From positions 156,828 to 220,827 of the forward strand of contig WTPW01000672.1 in assembly GCA_009809945.1 (NCBI GenBank): a stretch of DNA of 64,000 nt. Direction: 5' to 3'. The notes under the pieces were generated by a model. The model was not told where the DNA came from, did not search any database, and worked only from the letters and a program-made list of their open reading frames with translations. The first letter of the stretch is position 1; every line of letters begins with the position of its first letter. This DNA comes from Gigaspora margarita. Its lineage: Eukaryota; Glomeromycota; Glomeromycetes; Diversisporales; Gigasporaceae. Both the position numbers and the translations under genes were made by a program. Of the stretch, positions 47,201-60,040 are shown one piece after another.

Positions 47201-50110
47201 TCAGACACTTACAAGATGCTTGTCAAAGAATTGGTATCCCTAATTCTAGCATTAATTTAATAACTGAACTGCATACCTCTCGTGCAGCTAAAGTAATTAC
47301 AGCTTATGGACTTACATCACCAGTTCCTATTATCTCTGGTATTGAACAAGAAGAAACCTACTCTCCTCTCCTCTGGAAGATTTACTATGACCCTATTCTT
47401 GCTTTTATTGCTCAAAAATATAATAATCAATTCCTAAAAATCTCCTCCTCTTCACTACTTGATACAATTTTTAATACAACCCCAACTACTATTACTATCC
47501 CTCCTTTAGCCTATATGGATGACACAGTGTGGCATTGTGAACATCCAGAAACTCGACAAAATATTCTTAATGATGTCTCTATCTTATACAAAATTAATAA
47601 CATTGAAGTTAATCCTACCAAATCTGATCTACTCTATATCCTCCCCAAAAACTCAAAAACAACTAATCACAAACTTCTTTATAACAATCAAACAATTACT
47701 CCTTGCAAACCGTAAGATATAATTAGATACCTAGGTATCTTTTATGATGGCAAAAGCTCAACCAAACCAACTTTAGATATGATATATAATAAAATAGAAA
47801 ACTTTCTAATTCTTATTAGATACAAAAAATTGTTACTTTTGCAAATATCTTCCTTATTCAACCTTATACTTCAACCCTCTTTAGAATATCTTTTACAAAT
47901 CGCAAACCAAACTCTGCTGATTACTTTCTATACAAACAAAAAAAATGCTCTCACTAGCCAAGAACACTAATAACATCTTACTCACCAATCCACTTGCCTT
48001 TAATTTACCTACTTTTACTAATTTAATTCAAAAAGTCAGTATCTCTAATATTGAACGTATTTTTAATACCTTTCCACTTCTTTCAGACATTGGTATCGCT
48101 CGAATCAAATCCTGGCTATTAAAAATTTGGTCTCCTAAACTTACTAAAGAAACCCTCATTTTGCATCATCGAAAAACACAAAACTATACTCTCCTTTTCT
48201 ATCTTGTACAACTAGTTAAAAATAATATAACAATTTCCTTTATCCCTTCAATTATAACATTTTCACCTTCTCTTCCTGAACATACACACCTAATCTATGA
48301 TATACTCCCTACAACTTCTAATAATCTTACTATTAATAGCCTCAGAAACAACAAAATTTTATTTATTGAACAAATTACAACTGCAAATGACAACTCTTTT
48401 CTTCCTTGGAACAATATATATCTTCGAACAAACAAAACAACTAGAGGTCACCAACCTTCTTGGTTCACTCGACTTGCTCAAACACTACAACTTAACTCTA
48501 TCCATATTACACAGCCACATATTAAACTACCCTCAAGAAATAGCTTCATCAATACAACTGATCTAATATTCTCTTCCAACTCGCTTTTTTACCAACTACT
48601 ATTCAATAATTGAGATAAAATTATTCTACAATTAAACAAATCTCAGCAAACTACTCTCTATAAAATTAATCAATCTAGTGAAACATCTACAGGACAATCA
48701 AACCTTTTAGAAATCACTAANCNNCNANNGNATTNNAAATNTATAAATCTTCNATATAGACAAATNANGTTTNGTAGANTTCTTNTNCAAATAGACTATA
48801 AAGAAATTCTTGCTATAATTGATATCTTCAACAACTTAGACTTGCCCTTACTTCCCTCCCTCTATCAACCCCAAATTAATATTCTCACTTGTGAGATACA
48901 TCTTATATATCATAGTATTAAAACCCCTTACTACCAAAATCAACTAATTCAAACATACAACAATATTCTTAATTTAAATACAATTCACCTTAACTTTTTT
49001 ACTGATGCTTTCATTAAAAATCTTCAATCCTCAAATATCAAGTCCGGTATAGGCTGAATTTGTGAAAATGACCCTTCTATCTACTTTAATGCAGCAATAA
49101 ATCCTTCTCCAGACTCTTCTCACTCTGAATTAATAGCAACTATCCCTCTTTTGCTATACCAAATAACTCTATTATTACAATATATATTGATAACTTATCT
49201 GCAATCAAAAACCTAATCAATTCTCTTTCCTTTAAACTTATTCAAAACAAAAACTGGGATATAATCTCAATTATTACTCTATTAAATCTATAAAAAACAT
49301 TTCTATTACTCCTATCAAAGTTGAATCACATTCAACTAGTTCTCTGCATAACCAAGCTGACCTGCTAGCAAAACAAGGCTCTGATAAACCTATAATAGAA
49401 ACCTCCTATATATACTTCAAACTACCTACTCACTTTTTATGAAACAATTATATAATAACACACAAAGCTTGCTCCTTTATCAAAGATATTATCAAAATTC
49501 AAGAACTAACATCTTGGTCATCTCTTAAATTTTTTAACAATTATACCTTAGATATAAACTGGAATCTAACTTTTAAAATACTTAAATCATTAGAATGCAA
49601 CTCCTCTCTATACTCCTTCTATATAAAAATCTTAACAAACAACTTTCTAACAATGCAAAACCTTAACATCCGCTACCCAAATCTATACACAACAAATCAA
49701 TGTTGTAAATGCTCTTCAATTGAAGATACTCTCCATATACTCCTAAGTTCCTAAAATACTGAAAACATTCAACAATCGCTTACTAATATAATTAATAACA
49801 CACTTCAACAATCCCAATTAGTATCGATATCAGATATTACACTTCTTAATACCATTTCATTACTATCAACTAACTCCACTAATATACAATACAACTTCCT
49901 TATACCTACTATTCTAGGAATATACTCCAAATCAATATATCATAATACCAAAATTCTTCTAAAAAACAAACTGAACTCTTTCTCACTAACTTCTCAAATA
50001 ATCTTTTAAATTGGTTTTATCATATTATATGGTCTCAATGTAATATACTTCAACATCAATGGGAAATAGCCTGGAATATCACAAAAAAAACCAAACGTAC
50101 TAAATAACTC
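44298..50110 (+). pseudogene. LINE ORF2 remnant: endonuclease, reverse transcriptase, RNase H
   Basis: The endonuclease lies at about 45300-45990 (IASLNINGL, GLSETHLL, IIGDFNSVPNP, SRIDQIW, ESDHKII). The RT spans about 46790-47750 (AAGPSKICYEHIKH, MSKTFDRI, GIEQEETYSPLLW, AYMDDTVW at 47512-47535, RYLGIFYDG). The RNase H-like region is near 48985-49400 (FFTDAFIKN, SHSELIATI, LHNQADLLAKQ). The zinc finger is near 49700-49745 (QCCKCSSIEDTLHILL). Stops at 45879, 46143, 46626, 46785 and 49055 sit at expected tryptophans, and a frame change near 46975-47175 separates the RT halves. The first part (44637-45881) is open for 414 codons. N bases lie at 48721-48790. Confidence 0.85.
44388..44537. mobile_element. 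150-bp hAT-like MITE inside LINE ORF2
   Basis: Perfect 16-bp inverted termini TAGAGCTGCAGACATT, flanked by GATGTAAG (44380-44387) and GATATAAG (44538-44545), an 8-bp target duplication with one mismatch. The TAGAG terminus fits hAT elements. Removing it joins ...EENDVS to SRRVGKP of the host frame. Confidence 0.9.
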
Positions 50111-50595
50111 TACCATCAAGCACTACTCAAGCAAATACATCAAGAACTCATATACAACCAATAAACCTACAATCTGCTATTAAAAATAGTACTTACAAGG
50201 CTACCCCCTAACAATATGCTTTTTATAATATCATGATTAACACCTTAGGTTCTCTCCAATCTATCCTAACTAGATTTATTTTATTAGTTTAAATTAATAA
50301 TAGTATAAAATAGGAAATAGGAGGTGTAATGTCACGTTGGGTGCTCTGTAGCACAAATGTAGTTAGAAATCTTTACTATAGAATTTTTCTATAGCCATAT
50401 CTCTTTACTTCAACTAGTTTTCAGGTTGGAGGAATTTGTCAGCCTGGTCCAAGAACTTATCTAACCCCTCACCTATCTCTACTTGATAACAAAGAGACTA
50501 TTAATCTTAGGATTAATTTAAAGCTGCTGTAACAAAGTTTCTACTATGACATTATATAATAAAAAAAAAAAATAAAATAAAATAAAATAAAGTAT

Positions 50596-51217
50596 TTGTT
50601 GTATTTAATTATACTAACTACAAAGTTCATAATGTGGCAGTTGTAAAAAATTTTGGTCCAGATAATTATTAGAAAGAATTTTTAATAAACTCTAATTTTA
50701 AATAAAAAATAATAAATCCAAATTTGGTATATATAGATGCATTCCTATAAAGTAAATAAAATTAGAATAAATAGTAAATATTTATAATTTAAATAATTTA
50801 ATTTAATTACTTAGAATTATTAAAAATTCTTTATATTCACATATTGGACTATTTGAAGTTAAAACTTTGTTTAGTATTTTTTTTGATTTATACAAATAAA
50901 CATATTGTACTAAAAAATCCTCAATATAACAGAAACAATCTAATTACTGTGCTGCTATAATATTAACTAATTTGGCACTTCTATTTGTTTAATTTGAGAA
51001 TAATTCAGATAGATATCATTAAACAAAAATTTATTTCAAATGGTTTATTACAAATAAAGGTTATTAAAAGTAAAAATTGTTAATAGCTTATTTTTGATAC
51101 TTAAATTAATGAATATTTATATTCACTAAAATAAAATTAAATTGCAAATATTCATAATTTAGCTAAGTTTATAGATTCTGTTTCTGGTACACTATTTTAG
51201 AAAACTATAACAATATA
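50596..51217. other. Intergenic A+T-rich sequence, nothing recognised
   Basis: Follows the LINE tail. No coding or structured repeat of note. Confidence 0.4.
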
Positions 51218-51560
51218 CAGTTAGACCAGGACCCCAAAATATACATAAATAGATCAGGTATGAGTTTGATTATTTTTGGGTTTTTGAGCAGATCTTTTTT
51301 ATTTATAGTAATTTTTGCTTATTTTTGAGGTTTTTTCTGCAGATTATTCCTTTTTTAGTAATTTATAATTAACCTGATCTATCTATGTATATTTCTGGGT
51401 TCTGTTAGACCTCTCTAAATGCAACTTGTTAGAACCAAACTTTTGATAGCATGGATTTAAAGAACAATAAAAAAATTGCATTTATAGAGGCTAGAAATAT
51501 ATTTGGGCCAAGGCTTAAGATTGCATTTAGAGAGGTGTTGCATTTAGGTAGGTTGCATTT
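51218..51560. mobile_element. Truncated copy of the CAGTCAGACC MITE, carrying an insertion
   Basis: The left end CAGTTAGACC is preceded by TA. After the nested element at 51228-51403 it continues TCTCTAAATGCAACTTGTTA and collinear with 17600-17740 to GGTTGCATTTAGG. The right terminus is lost. Confidence 0.8.
51228..51403. mobile_element. 176-bp hAT-like MITE nested in the preceding MITE
   Basis: GTTAGACC duplicates on both sides (51220-51227, 51404-51411). Ends AGGACCCCAAAATATACATA and, inverted, AGAACCCAGAAATATACATA. Same family as 36311-36489. Confidence 0.9.
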
Positions 51561-51589
51561 AGGAGATAATATTTATATGAGTACTTTAT

Positions 51590-52160
51590 ATTAAAAGGCC
51601 CATTTTTACAATTTTTTGAAAAATGAGTTTTTATTGGATTTATATAAAATTTGATATAATATTTTTTAATTATAATATGATGATTTCTATTTGTACACTA
51701 TGTGTATGTATATACATATATTGATATTTCAAAATCCTAATTATATAATTACTTTTGGAGTTCTAACAAATTATTCTTTACAAAATTTTAGTATAAACTA
51801 TAACTTTCTCTAACTCTAAAGCTACCCTAACCATAAGATATACTAATTTTTTGTTTATAATTTATATATTATACAAATTCATAAATCAATAAATTAGTAT
51901 TTGTATATATACACTATGTGTAATTTAAGAAATTTTTTATAAATAAAAGTCAATTTGTATAATAAAAAATAGTGATAATATAAAAAAAATTACAAGATAC
52001 TGTCTAAGGCTAAATATTAATAAGGTTACCTAATAATTACTAGCTACCTTTAATTAATCAAAATTGTAAAATTATATTAATTTTAAACTAGTCCAAAAAC
52101 AAAACAAATATTTAAACTCAATTATCACAAAATGGATATTGTAAAAAAAGGTTTTTTAAT
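51590..52160. repeat. Decayed relative of the 23.5-kb element interior
   Basis: CCCATTTTTACAATTTTTTG and later blocks (AAGTCAATTTGTATAAT, TTAAACTCAATTATC) match 23605-23885. A block at about 51690-51930 bounded by TACACTATGTGTA on both sides is a further insertion. Confidence 0.55.
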
Positions 52161-52785
52161 ACAGAACACTCCTTATGAAGGTAATAAATAAACTAAGTAA
52201 TCAAAACTATATCAGGTGTATTAGTAATTTTAATATAATTAGATTTTATTAGTAAAATTAAAAGGGTTAATTATTTGTAACTATAGATTACAAATAAATT
52301 GTATAACTATAAATAATATTACCAGATAACATATAATTAATATTATGCAAAAATCATGTGATCAATGATTATAGCAAAGTAGATTTAAGGTTAGGGTTAG
52401 TGTGAGACTAGAGGGTTAGAAAAAAGGATATAGTTTTATTAAAATTTTACAAGGAATTTTTTTTGTTAAAACCCAACAAGTAGTTTTCCATGTGAAATTT
52501 TGAGTTAGAAGCAATTTTTGGCAAAATGACAATTTGTTTTATCTCTTTTCAAATGTAAAATATTATATTTGATCTTTGAATTTGATTGGTTTGATTAGAT
52601 GTAGTTGCTGTAACCACAGTTACAAATCAATTAATCCAATTAAAAATAATTGACAAAAATATTATTTTACTTCAATTAGAGGTCTGATCTAGTCAAAAAA
52701 TAAGTTTTTGAATATTCATTCATTCAATTTTTTAATATTCAAATATTTGTTCAAAATTTTTGAATAAATATTAATTAGTAATTCA

Positions 52786-53298
52786 CGAGAGATAGAAAGA
52801 ATTACTATAGTAATACTATATATACATGAGGGGATATCAAATATAATAAAAACAATTAATACCTATAATCTAGAGCCAGAATTAAAATTTCTCAATTCCT
52901 GTCAAGTTAACATCTTTTATATTGCTAAACAAACTGTAGAGGCAAGTTTTCTCTTTCTGATGGTGGTGAAATCATCAAAATTGGCTTAATATATCAAGAG
53001 ATATTCTCATTTTTGTCTTTATGATCATATGAAATTTCTTTGCAGATCTGCAAAGAAATTTCATATAGCCACAAAGACAAAAATAAGAATACCTTTGATA
53101 TATTAGGCCAATTTTGATGATTTTACTACTATTAGAAAAAGAAAACTTGTCTCTATAGTTTGGTTAGCAATACAAAATATGTTGGCTTGACAGGATTTGA
53201 AAATTTTAATTCTGGCTCCAGATTATATGTATTAATTGTTTTTATTATTTAATATCCCATTTCTATATATAGAAATTCTGTACATCTCTCACAAATCA
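52786..53298. mobile_element. About 510-bp palindromic foldback element
   Basis: The arms are near-perfect reverse complements centred at CTTTGCAGATCTGCAAAG (53036-53053). Outer ends CACGAGAGAT and ATCTCTCAC. Arms are related to those of 27510-28320 (ATCAAAATTGGC, TTTTTGTCTTTATG). No coding. Confidence 0.8.
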
Positions 53299-54759
53299 CG
53301 AATTAAATATTTACTGAATATTATTGAATATTAAATATATTTCAATTTTAAAAAATTATTTAACTATATCACTCAATTAGCCAATAAAATTGCAAATAAG
53401 TTAACAAAAAAATAAATAAAATTATAAAATTATATATATATATTCAATGAATATTCAGTTGAAGTTAATTTTATTTTCAGGTTTGTTTTGCTTTTTTTTC
53501 TAATTTTTTTTTTAAAAAAAAGTACATAAAAAAAAAATTTGAACATTCCTTTATGAATTATCTTTAGTCAATGCACACAAGGTTGTGATTTTTGTGTATC
53601 TACTGAATATAGAAATGTTTGTTTTATGTCCAGTTAGATGGATTGGTATAGTAATTCGCAAAAATATATGCTGATATGCACAGTTGGTATATTTATTTGA
53701 ATTTTATTAAATTTGATAAAAAATCTAATATTTTAACATTATTAAATTTTTTTTTAACAAGCAATATAATTTTGCAAAATGTTTGTAGGATGATATTCAT
53801 TATAATCCTACAAGAGATCTTTTAGTAGAAAAGGCTTGGAAACTAAAAGCTAATATTTATCAGGTAATGACAAACCAGGTTCGAGCCTTATAAAAATTTT
53901 ATAGCTACAAGTCCTTCTTTATAGCACCCATATATTGTTTTCATAAACATGTGCTACTTAAGTTATAGAAAAATCAGTAAGGCCTGACGAAGATTAAGAC
54001 ATACTAATATTACCTCCTTTCATATTTTGCTATTGCTTTAGTCCACCAAGGATAACTAACTACTGAGAACTATGGTGAAAGATGATAAACTAAGATTCAT
54101 ATAAACCAAAATTTTATTTATTTTAATGGGTATCCATATGGCCATTATACTAAATTTAGTATATACAAAAAAAATTATTTTGAATTATATATTTAACTAA
54201 ATTTATTCAAATTTTGCTAAAATATATTTGAATATTAGGATTATTTTTTTGTATAATTTTAGCAATACTTACAAATAAAAATTTTGTACAAATCAATTTT
54301 AAACTTTCTACATTCTTTGAAAATTTTGGTATGATTAATCTAGTACAGTATTAAAAAAATTATACTATATAAAATTTATAATAAATTACAAAAATATAAA
54401 AATTTAAATTATTTTAGATTTATTTTTAATTATTTTAGATTTATTTTTAATTTTAAAATAGTTATTTTATTTAAAAAATACTTTTTTAAAATAGTTTATA
54501 TAAACCTGCTTTAAGGTTACACTATCTAAAAATAGTTAGTTTATTATATATATATAATTGATTTATTTGTATATTTTATATAGTAAATTATATTAAAATA
54601 TTAACAAAATTGAATTATTTATATTTTTTTATTTATTAATAAACTAATTTTAATAAAAATGCATATATTTATATCATAAATTCTATTATTTGTACTATGT
54701 AAATTATTATTATTTTATTATATTAATAATTTAACTATTTTATAAAAATTTAATTATCT
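53299..54759. other. Intergenic; one exon-like segment only
   Basis: A+T-rich, no gene model. The only coding-like segment is at 53789-53863, reported separately. Confidence 0.4.
53789..53863 (+). other. Possible orphan exon
   Basis: Exactly 25 codons between an acceptor-like TTTGTAG and a donor-like CAG-GTAATG, reading DDIHYNPTRDLL then VEKAWKLKANIYQ. It is less A+T-biased than its surroundings. No partner exons were found, so it may be a gene relic. Confidence 0.25.
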
Positions 54760-55885
54760 CTATGTGCAGCAGTCTAAATTCTATAATTTTGGTATCATTC
54801 GATTCATCTCGATGAGGCGGTTCGAATGGTGTCAAAATCGTTCAATTTGATCACCCAATCACAAGATAATAGCAAAAAACGATCTGCAGCACAGCTCTTT
54901 AAAAAATAGAATTGTACTACAAATCATTTTTTGTGAATATCTTGTGATCGGTTGGTTTAAATGCGACGATTTTGATACCATTCGAACCGTCTCGATGTGA
55001 CGAATCGAATGGTACCAAAATCGTTAAATTTCAATCACTGCTCATAAAAATAATTAGGCATTTATAAAAATTATTAAATAATTAATATCTTGATTAGTAT
55101 TGGTCAAAATTTAATAATTTTGGTGCCATTCGATTTGTCTCGATGAGATGGTTCGAATGGTTTAAAATTCATCAAATTTTGATTATTGTAGCACAAAATA
55201 ATTACAAAAACATTTGTAATACAATTCTAATAAAAATTTAAAAATAACAAGATTAATACAAACCTGCACTACAAATTGGTTTTAATAAATATTTTAATAA
55301 TATCATAATTAGAATTTGATCACTTTTATATTACTTGCAATATCTCATTAAGTTAAATTGAATAGTATTAAATTATTGAACTTTTATTATTAGATATTAA
55401 TATAATTAAATTTTTATATAAATTATTTAATTACTAATATCTTAATATCCAGTGGTCCAAATTCAATGATTTTGGTACCATTCAATTCATCTCAATGTGG
55501 CGGTTTGAATGACATCAAAATCATTGAATTTTGATCACCCAATTACAAGATAATTGCAAAAAATGATCTGCAGTACAGTTATTCAAAAAATAGAACTGTG
55601 GCATAAATCATTTTTTGCAAATATCTCGTGATTGGATGATCAGAATTCAACGATTTTGATACCAATCGAACCCCTCATCGAGTCGAATCGAATGGTACTA
55701 AAATCATTGAATTTGGACTGCTGCACATAAAGATAAATGTATTTTTATAAAATAATTGGCTTATTAATATCTTGATTATTATTGGTCCAAATTTAATAAT
55801 TTTAGTACCATTCGATTCGTCCCAATGGGACGATTTGAATAGTACCAAATCATTAAATTACAATCACTCGATCACAAGATATTAT
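54760..55885. repeat. Array of TACCATTCGATTCGTCTC palindromes
   Basis: Six palindromes of the form TTTGGTACCATTCGATTC...GAATGGTACCAAA at about 54790, 54975, 55120, 55465, 55645 and 55800, separated by 'atcacaagata'-type linkers. GTGCAGCAGTCTAAATT at 54767 and its complement at 55710-55726 suggest a foldback element of about 970 bp with material beyond. The palindrome core is shared with the MITEs at 21.0 and 28.9 kb. Confidence 0.75.
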
Positions 55886-56514
55886 AAAATTTGTAATTTT
55901 TTTAAAAAATTAAATTAATATTAGATCTATATTTGATATAATATTTTTAAACTTGTTAATATAATTTTTGTTAAGTTAACAAACTTTTTATTTCATTAAA
56001 ATAAAATATAGATATATATTTATTTATTGTATAAATTTAATTTGAGATCAATTATTAAAATTTTTCAAAAATTTGGTTTTTTTACTGTACTAAATTAAGT
56101 ATTTTGTACTAAATTTAGTGCACCTTACGGATACCCATTAATAAAATGCATGTATAGTATCTAAATTACTCTTAATAAAAAATTATTTCAACATTTAGTC
56201 TGTCAAAATCAATATTTCTTAGTAACAAAATTAAATTTCTTATTTGTCAAAATTTTTAATGAAATTATTTGAATTCTTTATATAAAAATATATTAGATAT
56301 TATAATTACTTTATAGAATTCATATAAACAAATTAGTAATGTTAAATTTTTGGCGAAATTACTTTATTTAAAAAATAATTTAGACTAGGCCTACTGAATA
56401 AATGATTGTAGATGCAATTAATTGCAATTAATTTGAACTCATATAACAATAGTTTAATATAAATATAAAATAGAATAAAATAGAATAGAATGTAGAGTGT
56501 CCAGGGGACTATTG

Positions 56515-56740
56515 CTCTAACTTAGGGTTCTGAAGTTTGATCCAGTTTTGATTTGAGTTTGATCAAACCCCAAATCAAACCAAACTCAAACTATAAATTT
56601 TATTAAGTTTGAAATTAAACCAAACTCAAATAAAAAATAATCAAACTCAAACCAAATCCAAATTTCATACAAAGTTTGATTTGAGTTTGATTTGAAGTTT
56701 GCAAACTAGTTTGAGTTTGAATGATATAAATATATTTTTA
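56515..56740. repeat. TTTGATTTGAG low-complexity palindromic repeat
   Basis: Alternating TTTGAGTTTGA and TCAAACTCAAA blocks starting at TTAGGGTTC. Similar in style to 27755-28050. Confidence 0.7.
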
Positions 56741-56799
56741 AATTTTAAAGCAAGCTTCTTAATTCTAACTTTGTATTTAAGTAAACTTGTTTAAAATAT

Positions 56800-59560
56800 A
56801 AAAATATACTATATGTTTCTGAAAATAATCTACCTTTTTTGGACGATTTTGGACACTAAAATCTGGGTAGCTTATTTTCAGATATGGATTCTTTGCAGCA
56901 GAAAGGGCCTATACTGCCCCAAAAATCAAATTTGAGTTTTTGCTATATTTGAAAAAAGTTTGGCATGAGCTACATTTTTCAATTATAAATGATAACCTGT
57001 TTGCATAATAAAAAATCTAGATAATGCAAATTTTTGAAAAATGTTATACAAAATAATCATAGTCTAAAAATAGTAAAGAAGATCAAAAAATTGATTGATG
57101 TCTAAAAATAGCCAACCAATAAATTTTCTGTTTGTATTACAAGTAATAAGAAACTCTTCGATATAACAGATATAAGATTAAAATAAAGTCTACATAATAT
57201 AAATCCACAAATTTTAATAACCTCTTAATACAAGAAAAATTTTGTGAAATTTTATTATGTAGCTGAATATTTTTTTATATCAAAATTTACTTGTAAAGCA
57301 ATAGAGCAAATGAGATAGGTTATGCAAAATGTACTGGTTAATGGCTTCTTTATCTAAATCGTTACCTTTCTAAGTCTTAGTTCTTGTACTAAATTTCTAG
57401 TATTTGTGTCAAAAATCAAGACTTAGAGACTTAATTTGGATCTCTAATCTACGATAAGTCAATTTTTTTTTATAGTTTGATTTTTTTCTTTTTTTTTATG
57501 ATAACTAATTTTTCTCTTTCTTATATAGGCTTGGGTTTTAATTGTGGCACAAAATTAGCATTTGGAATAATAAAAACTTGAGAGCTAATCTACTAAGTAC
57601 TGCTTTTTCTTTTTTCTTTTTTCTGTTTTGTATTTAGTTTGTTTTTTTAAAATAAAAACTAACTTTTTTATAGGCTTGGCGCAGAATGATTATATAAATG
57701 GTCAGTAAGATTGTAAATGGATTGACTAAAATTGGATTTTAAATCTCGATAAGAACTGGTCTAACAATATGTATCAGATTCTCTTGTTTTATCTTTAATT
57801 TTTTTTCTTGTTAGCAAGAACTAATACCTCTTTTATAGGTTAGAATTCTGTAAAAATGTGAATTTATTATTATTATTATTATTATTATTGTAAATTGCTA
57901 TATACAAGACCTTTCATAATAGTAGATCTATCACATAGTATACCTGGGTGTGAATTACTGAATCTATATTAATCAAATCTAGATTAGAGTTTCTATCTAT
58001 TATCTGTTTATCTATTTATCTATTGGATATCCAAATCAGAATTTTTATCTATTTTACTATTGATATCTAGATAATTATCCAAATATTTGTCGAATTATCT
58101 GGATACCAATAGTAAATGGATATCTAGTTAAATTTAGATATGGATAAATGGATAACAGATTTATCCAAATTGGACTTCTAATCTGAATTTTTTTAAATAT
58201 CCAGACGTCTATTGTAATAGTTAATTTGGGGAGCAGTAAAACAATATAGACAATAGTGCCAATTTAAACTCCAACTGATTACAGGTAGAAGTAATAAAGC
58301 AGTAGTAAAAAGAGATAGGTTTATAATGATAGTGGGTTAATATAATGAAATGATACTCAGTTATAAAGGTAATACAGGATAATAGAGTAGTACTGATAAT
58401 GATTGATATCGATGTGGTTAATAAATATATAGTTAAAAGTATCAGTAATTTGGGTTGATGATTAGACGGGATCGGGGTAATTAAAGTTATATGAAGTTCA
58501 AAGGTAGCCAGAGTCACATGAGCAATTTTAAAAGAATTAACAAAACTCATCACACAGAATTCAAGTTATAATAAGCCAATTCGAAGTTACTAGTCAATTT
58601 AGTCTGTTGAATTGAGTCTCGCAAGGGTTATTAAGGTTAAAGTCAAATTCAAAAGATAAAGGTTTTACTTTATTATTAGTGCATTTTAAATTGAACATGA
58701 AACTTATTAAATTGAATCAAGAATTTATTAAATTGGATTGATATCTTATATATGCAGGTCTATTATTTTCATAGGTCTTTATATATATTTTAATTTTCTA
58801 TAGCATCTATGCTAGAAAGTTAATGTTTATGCTAATAATTTAGCATTTACACTGATAAATTAGCGTTAGCACTATAAATTCAGCATTGACGCAGAAAAAT
58901 TGTGTCGATATGAAATTAAATGCACTGCGCTTTTCCTTGCCATATGCGATTCTCTTATTTGTATAACTAATTGTTTCTATTGTAAAAATTAATATCTTAC
59001 TTATTTGGGACTACTATCAAATTCTAGCATGTGATGATATGTAGATAAAATAATAAACAACTAAAATAAAAATAAAATAATAATATATATAAAAAATAAA
59101 AAATTTGAAGTTACTATTTTTAATCTATTATACTATCATAAATGTAAAAATATGTACTATATACTCTTCAAAGTTTTTCTCTTAATGATATGAACCCTCA
59201 GCTGCATACTAGACCTGGGTCTACTATAGGTTTAAAATTGGTAAAACATAAGAGACCCAGGTCTTGTATACAACGATTTACGATTATTCATGATGCATAC
59301 TCAATTATTTTTGTTATAAATATTACTAGTGTAGAATTAAATTAAATTATAAGCATATACAAGAACAAGTTAAGTATTTTATTTTGTCATTTATTATTTG
59401 TTCTGTAGTTTGTGTTACTAGATTTTTTTTAGAAATTTTGATGATCATAACAGTAAAAGTAAGCATACTATCATATTGTTATCAAATACTTTGAAATTTG
59501 TGTAATAGCACATTATAATATGATAATTATCTGATTAATGTATTCATATTATTTTTTGTA
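56800..59560. other. Intergenic, simple repeats only
   Basis: Contains a CCAAAAATAAGCTAC-family fragment (56835-56890), decayed repeats ending in TTTTATAGGCTTGG (57510-57850), a TTA microsatellite (57866-57890), and GGATATCCA/ATCTATTTATC palindromes (57980-58200). A 110-codon minus-strand frame (58221-58553) has no domain, a composition matching local GATA-type repeats and no splice context. I do not call it a gene. Confidence 0.45.
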
Positions 59561-59564
59561 GAAT

Positions 59565-60040
59565 AGTTACTGATTGCTATTTGTGGAATTATTATCATAA
59601 CAGATTAGCATAATAAACAGACGAATGATCAAATTAGAAGTGGGTTTTCATTTGGGATGAGATTATTGTCATGACAGATTAGTGTAATGGACAGACAATC
59701 AAATTAGAATATATTTTTATATGGAATGTGATTATTGTTGCTTAGATTAGTGTAATAGACGAATGATCAAATTAGATGTGTTTTCATATGGGATGAGATT
59801 ATCATTATGATAGATTAGTTTAATGGATAGATGATCAAATTAGAAGTGTCATGTTTTTCATATGGGATAAGTATAATATGTAGATAATCGAATTAGAAGT
59901 TTCATGTTTTTTATATAGAATAAGCGTAATGCATAGATAATCGAATTAGAAGTATTGTTTTTTGTGAAATTATATTATTGGAGATTATTGTTATAGCAGA
60001 TTAGTGTAATAGATAGATGGTTGAATTAGAAGTATCATGT
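59565..60040 (+). repeat. Minisatellite, about seven units of 60-90 bp
   Basis: Each unit carries CAGATTAGTGTAATGGACAG, GATCAAATTAGAAGTG and TTTTCATATGGGATGAG. It ends about 110 bp upstream of the next gene's start. Confidence 0.8.

Larger units (their letters stand above)
42131..50595 (+). mobile_element. Decayed LINE with EN, RT, RNase H and zinc finger
   Basis: Two-ORF organisation followed by a 3' region (50290-50550) and a terminal A-rich tail with AAATA units (50553-50592). ORF2 carries an APE-type endonuclease, a reverse transcriptase with YMDD, an RNase H-like domain and a CC...H...C finger. This domain set fits the I/Tad1-like group; the ISPLLW-type motif (here YSPLLWKIYYDPIL) is typical of LINEs in arbuscular mycorrhizal fungi. 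The element carries many stops and frameshifts plus runs of N, so it is inactive. A 5' target duplication was not found. Confidence 0.85.

Noticed and set aside
45879..49057. TGA read as tryptophan (alternative genetic code)
   Set aside because: TAG also occurs at Trp sites, frameshifts are present, and the kinase and SPRY genes use TGG for Trp. Mutational decay is enough.
58221..58553. 110-codon minus-strand frame as a gene
   Set aside because: No domain, low complexity, composition follows local simple repeats, no splice or promoter context.
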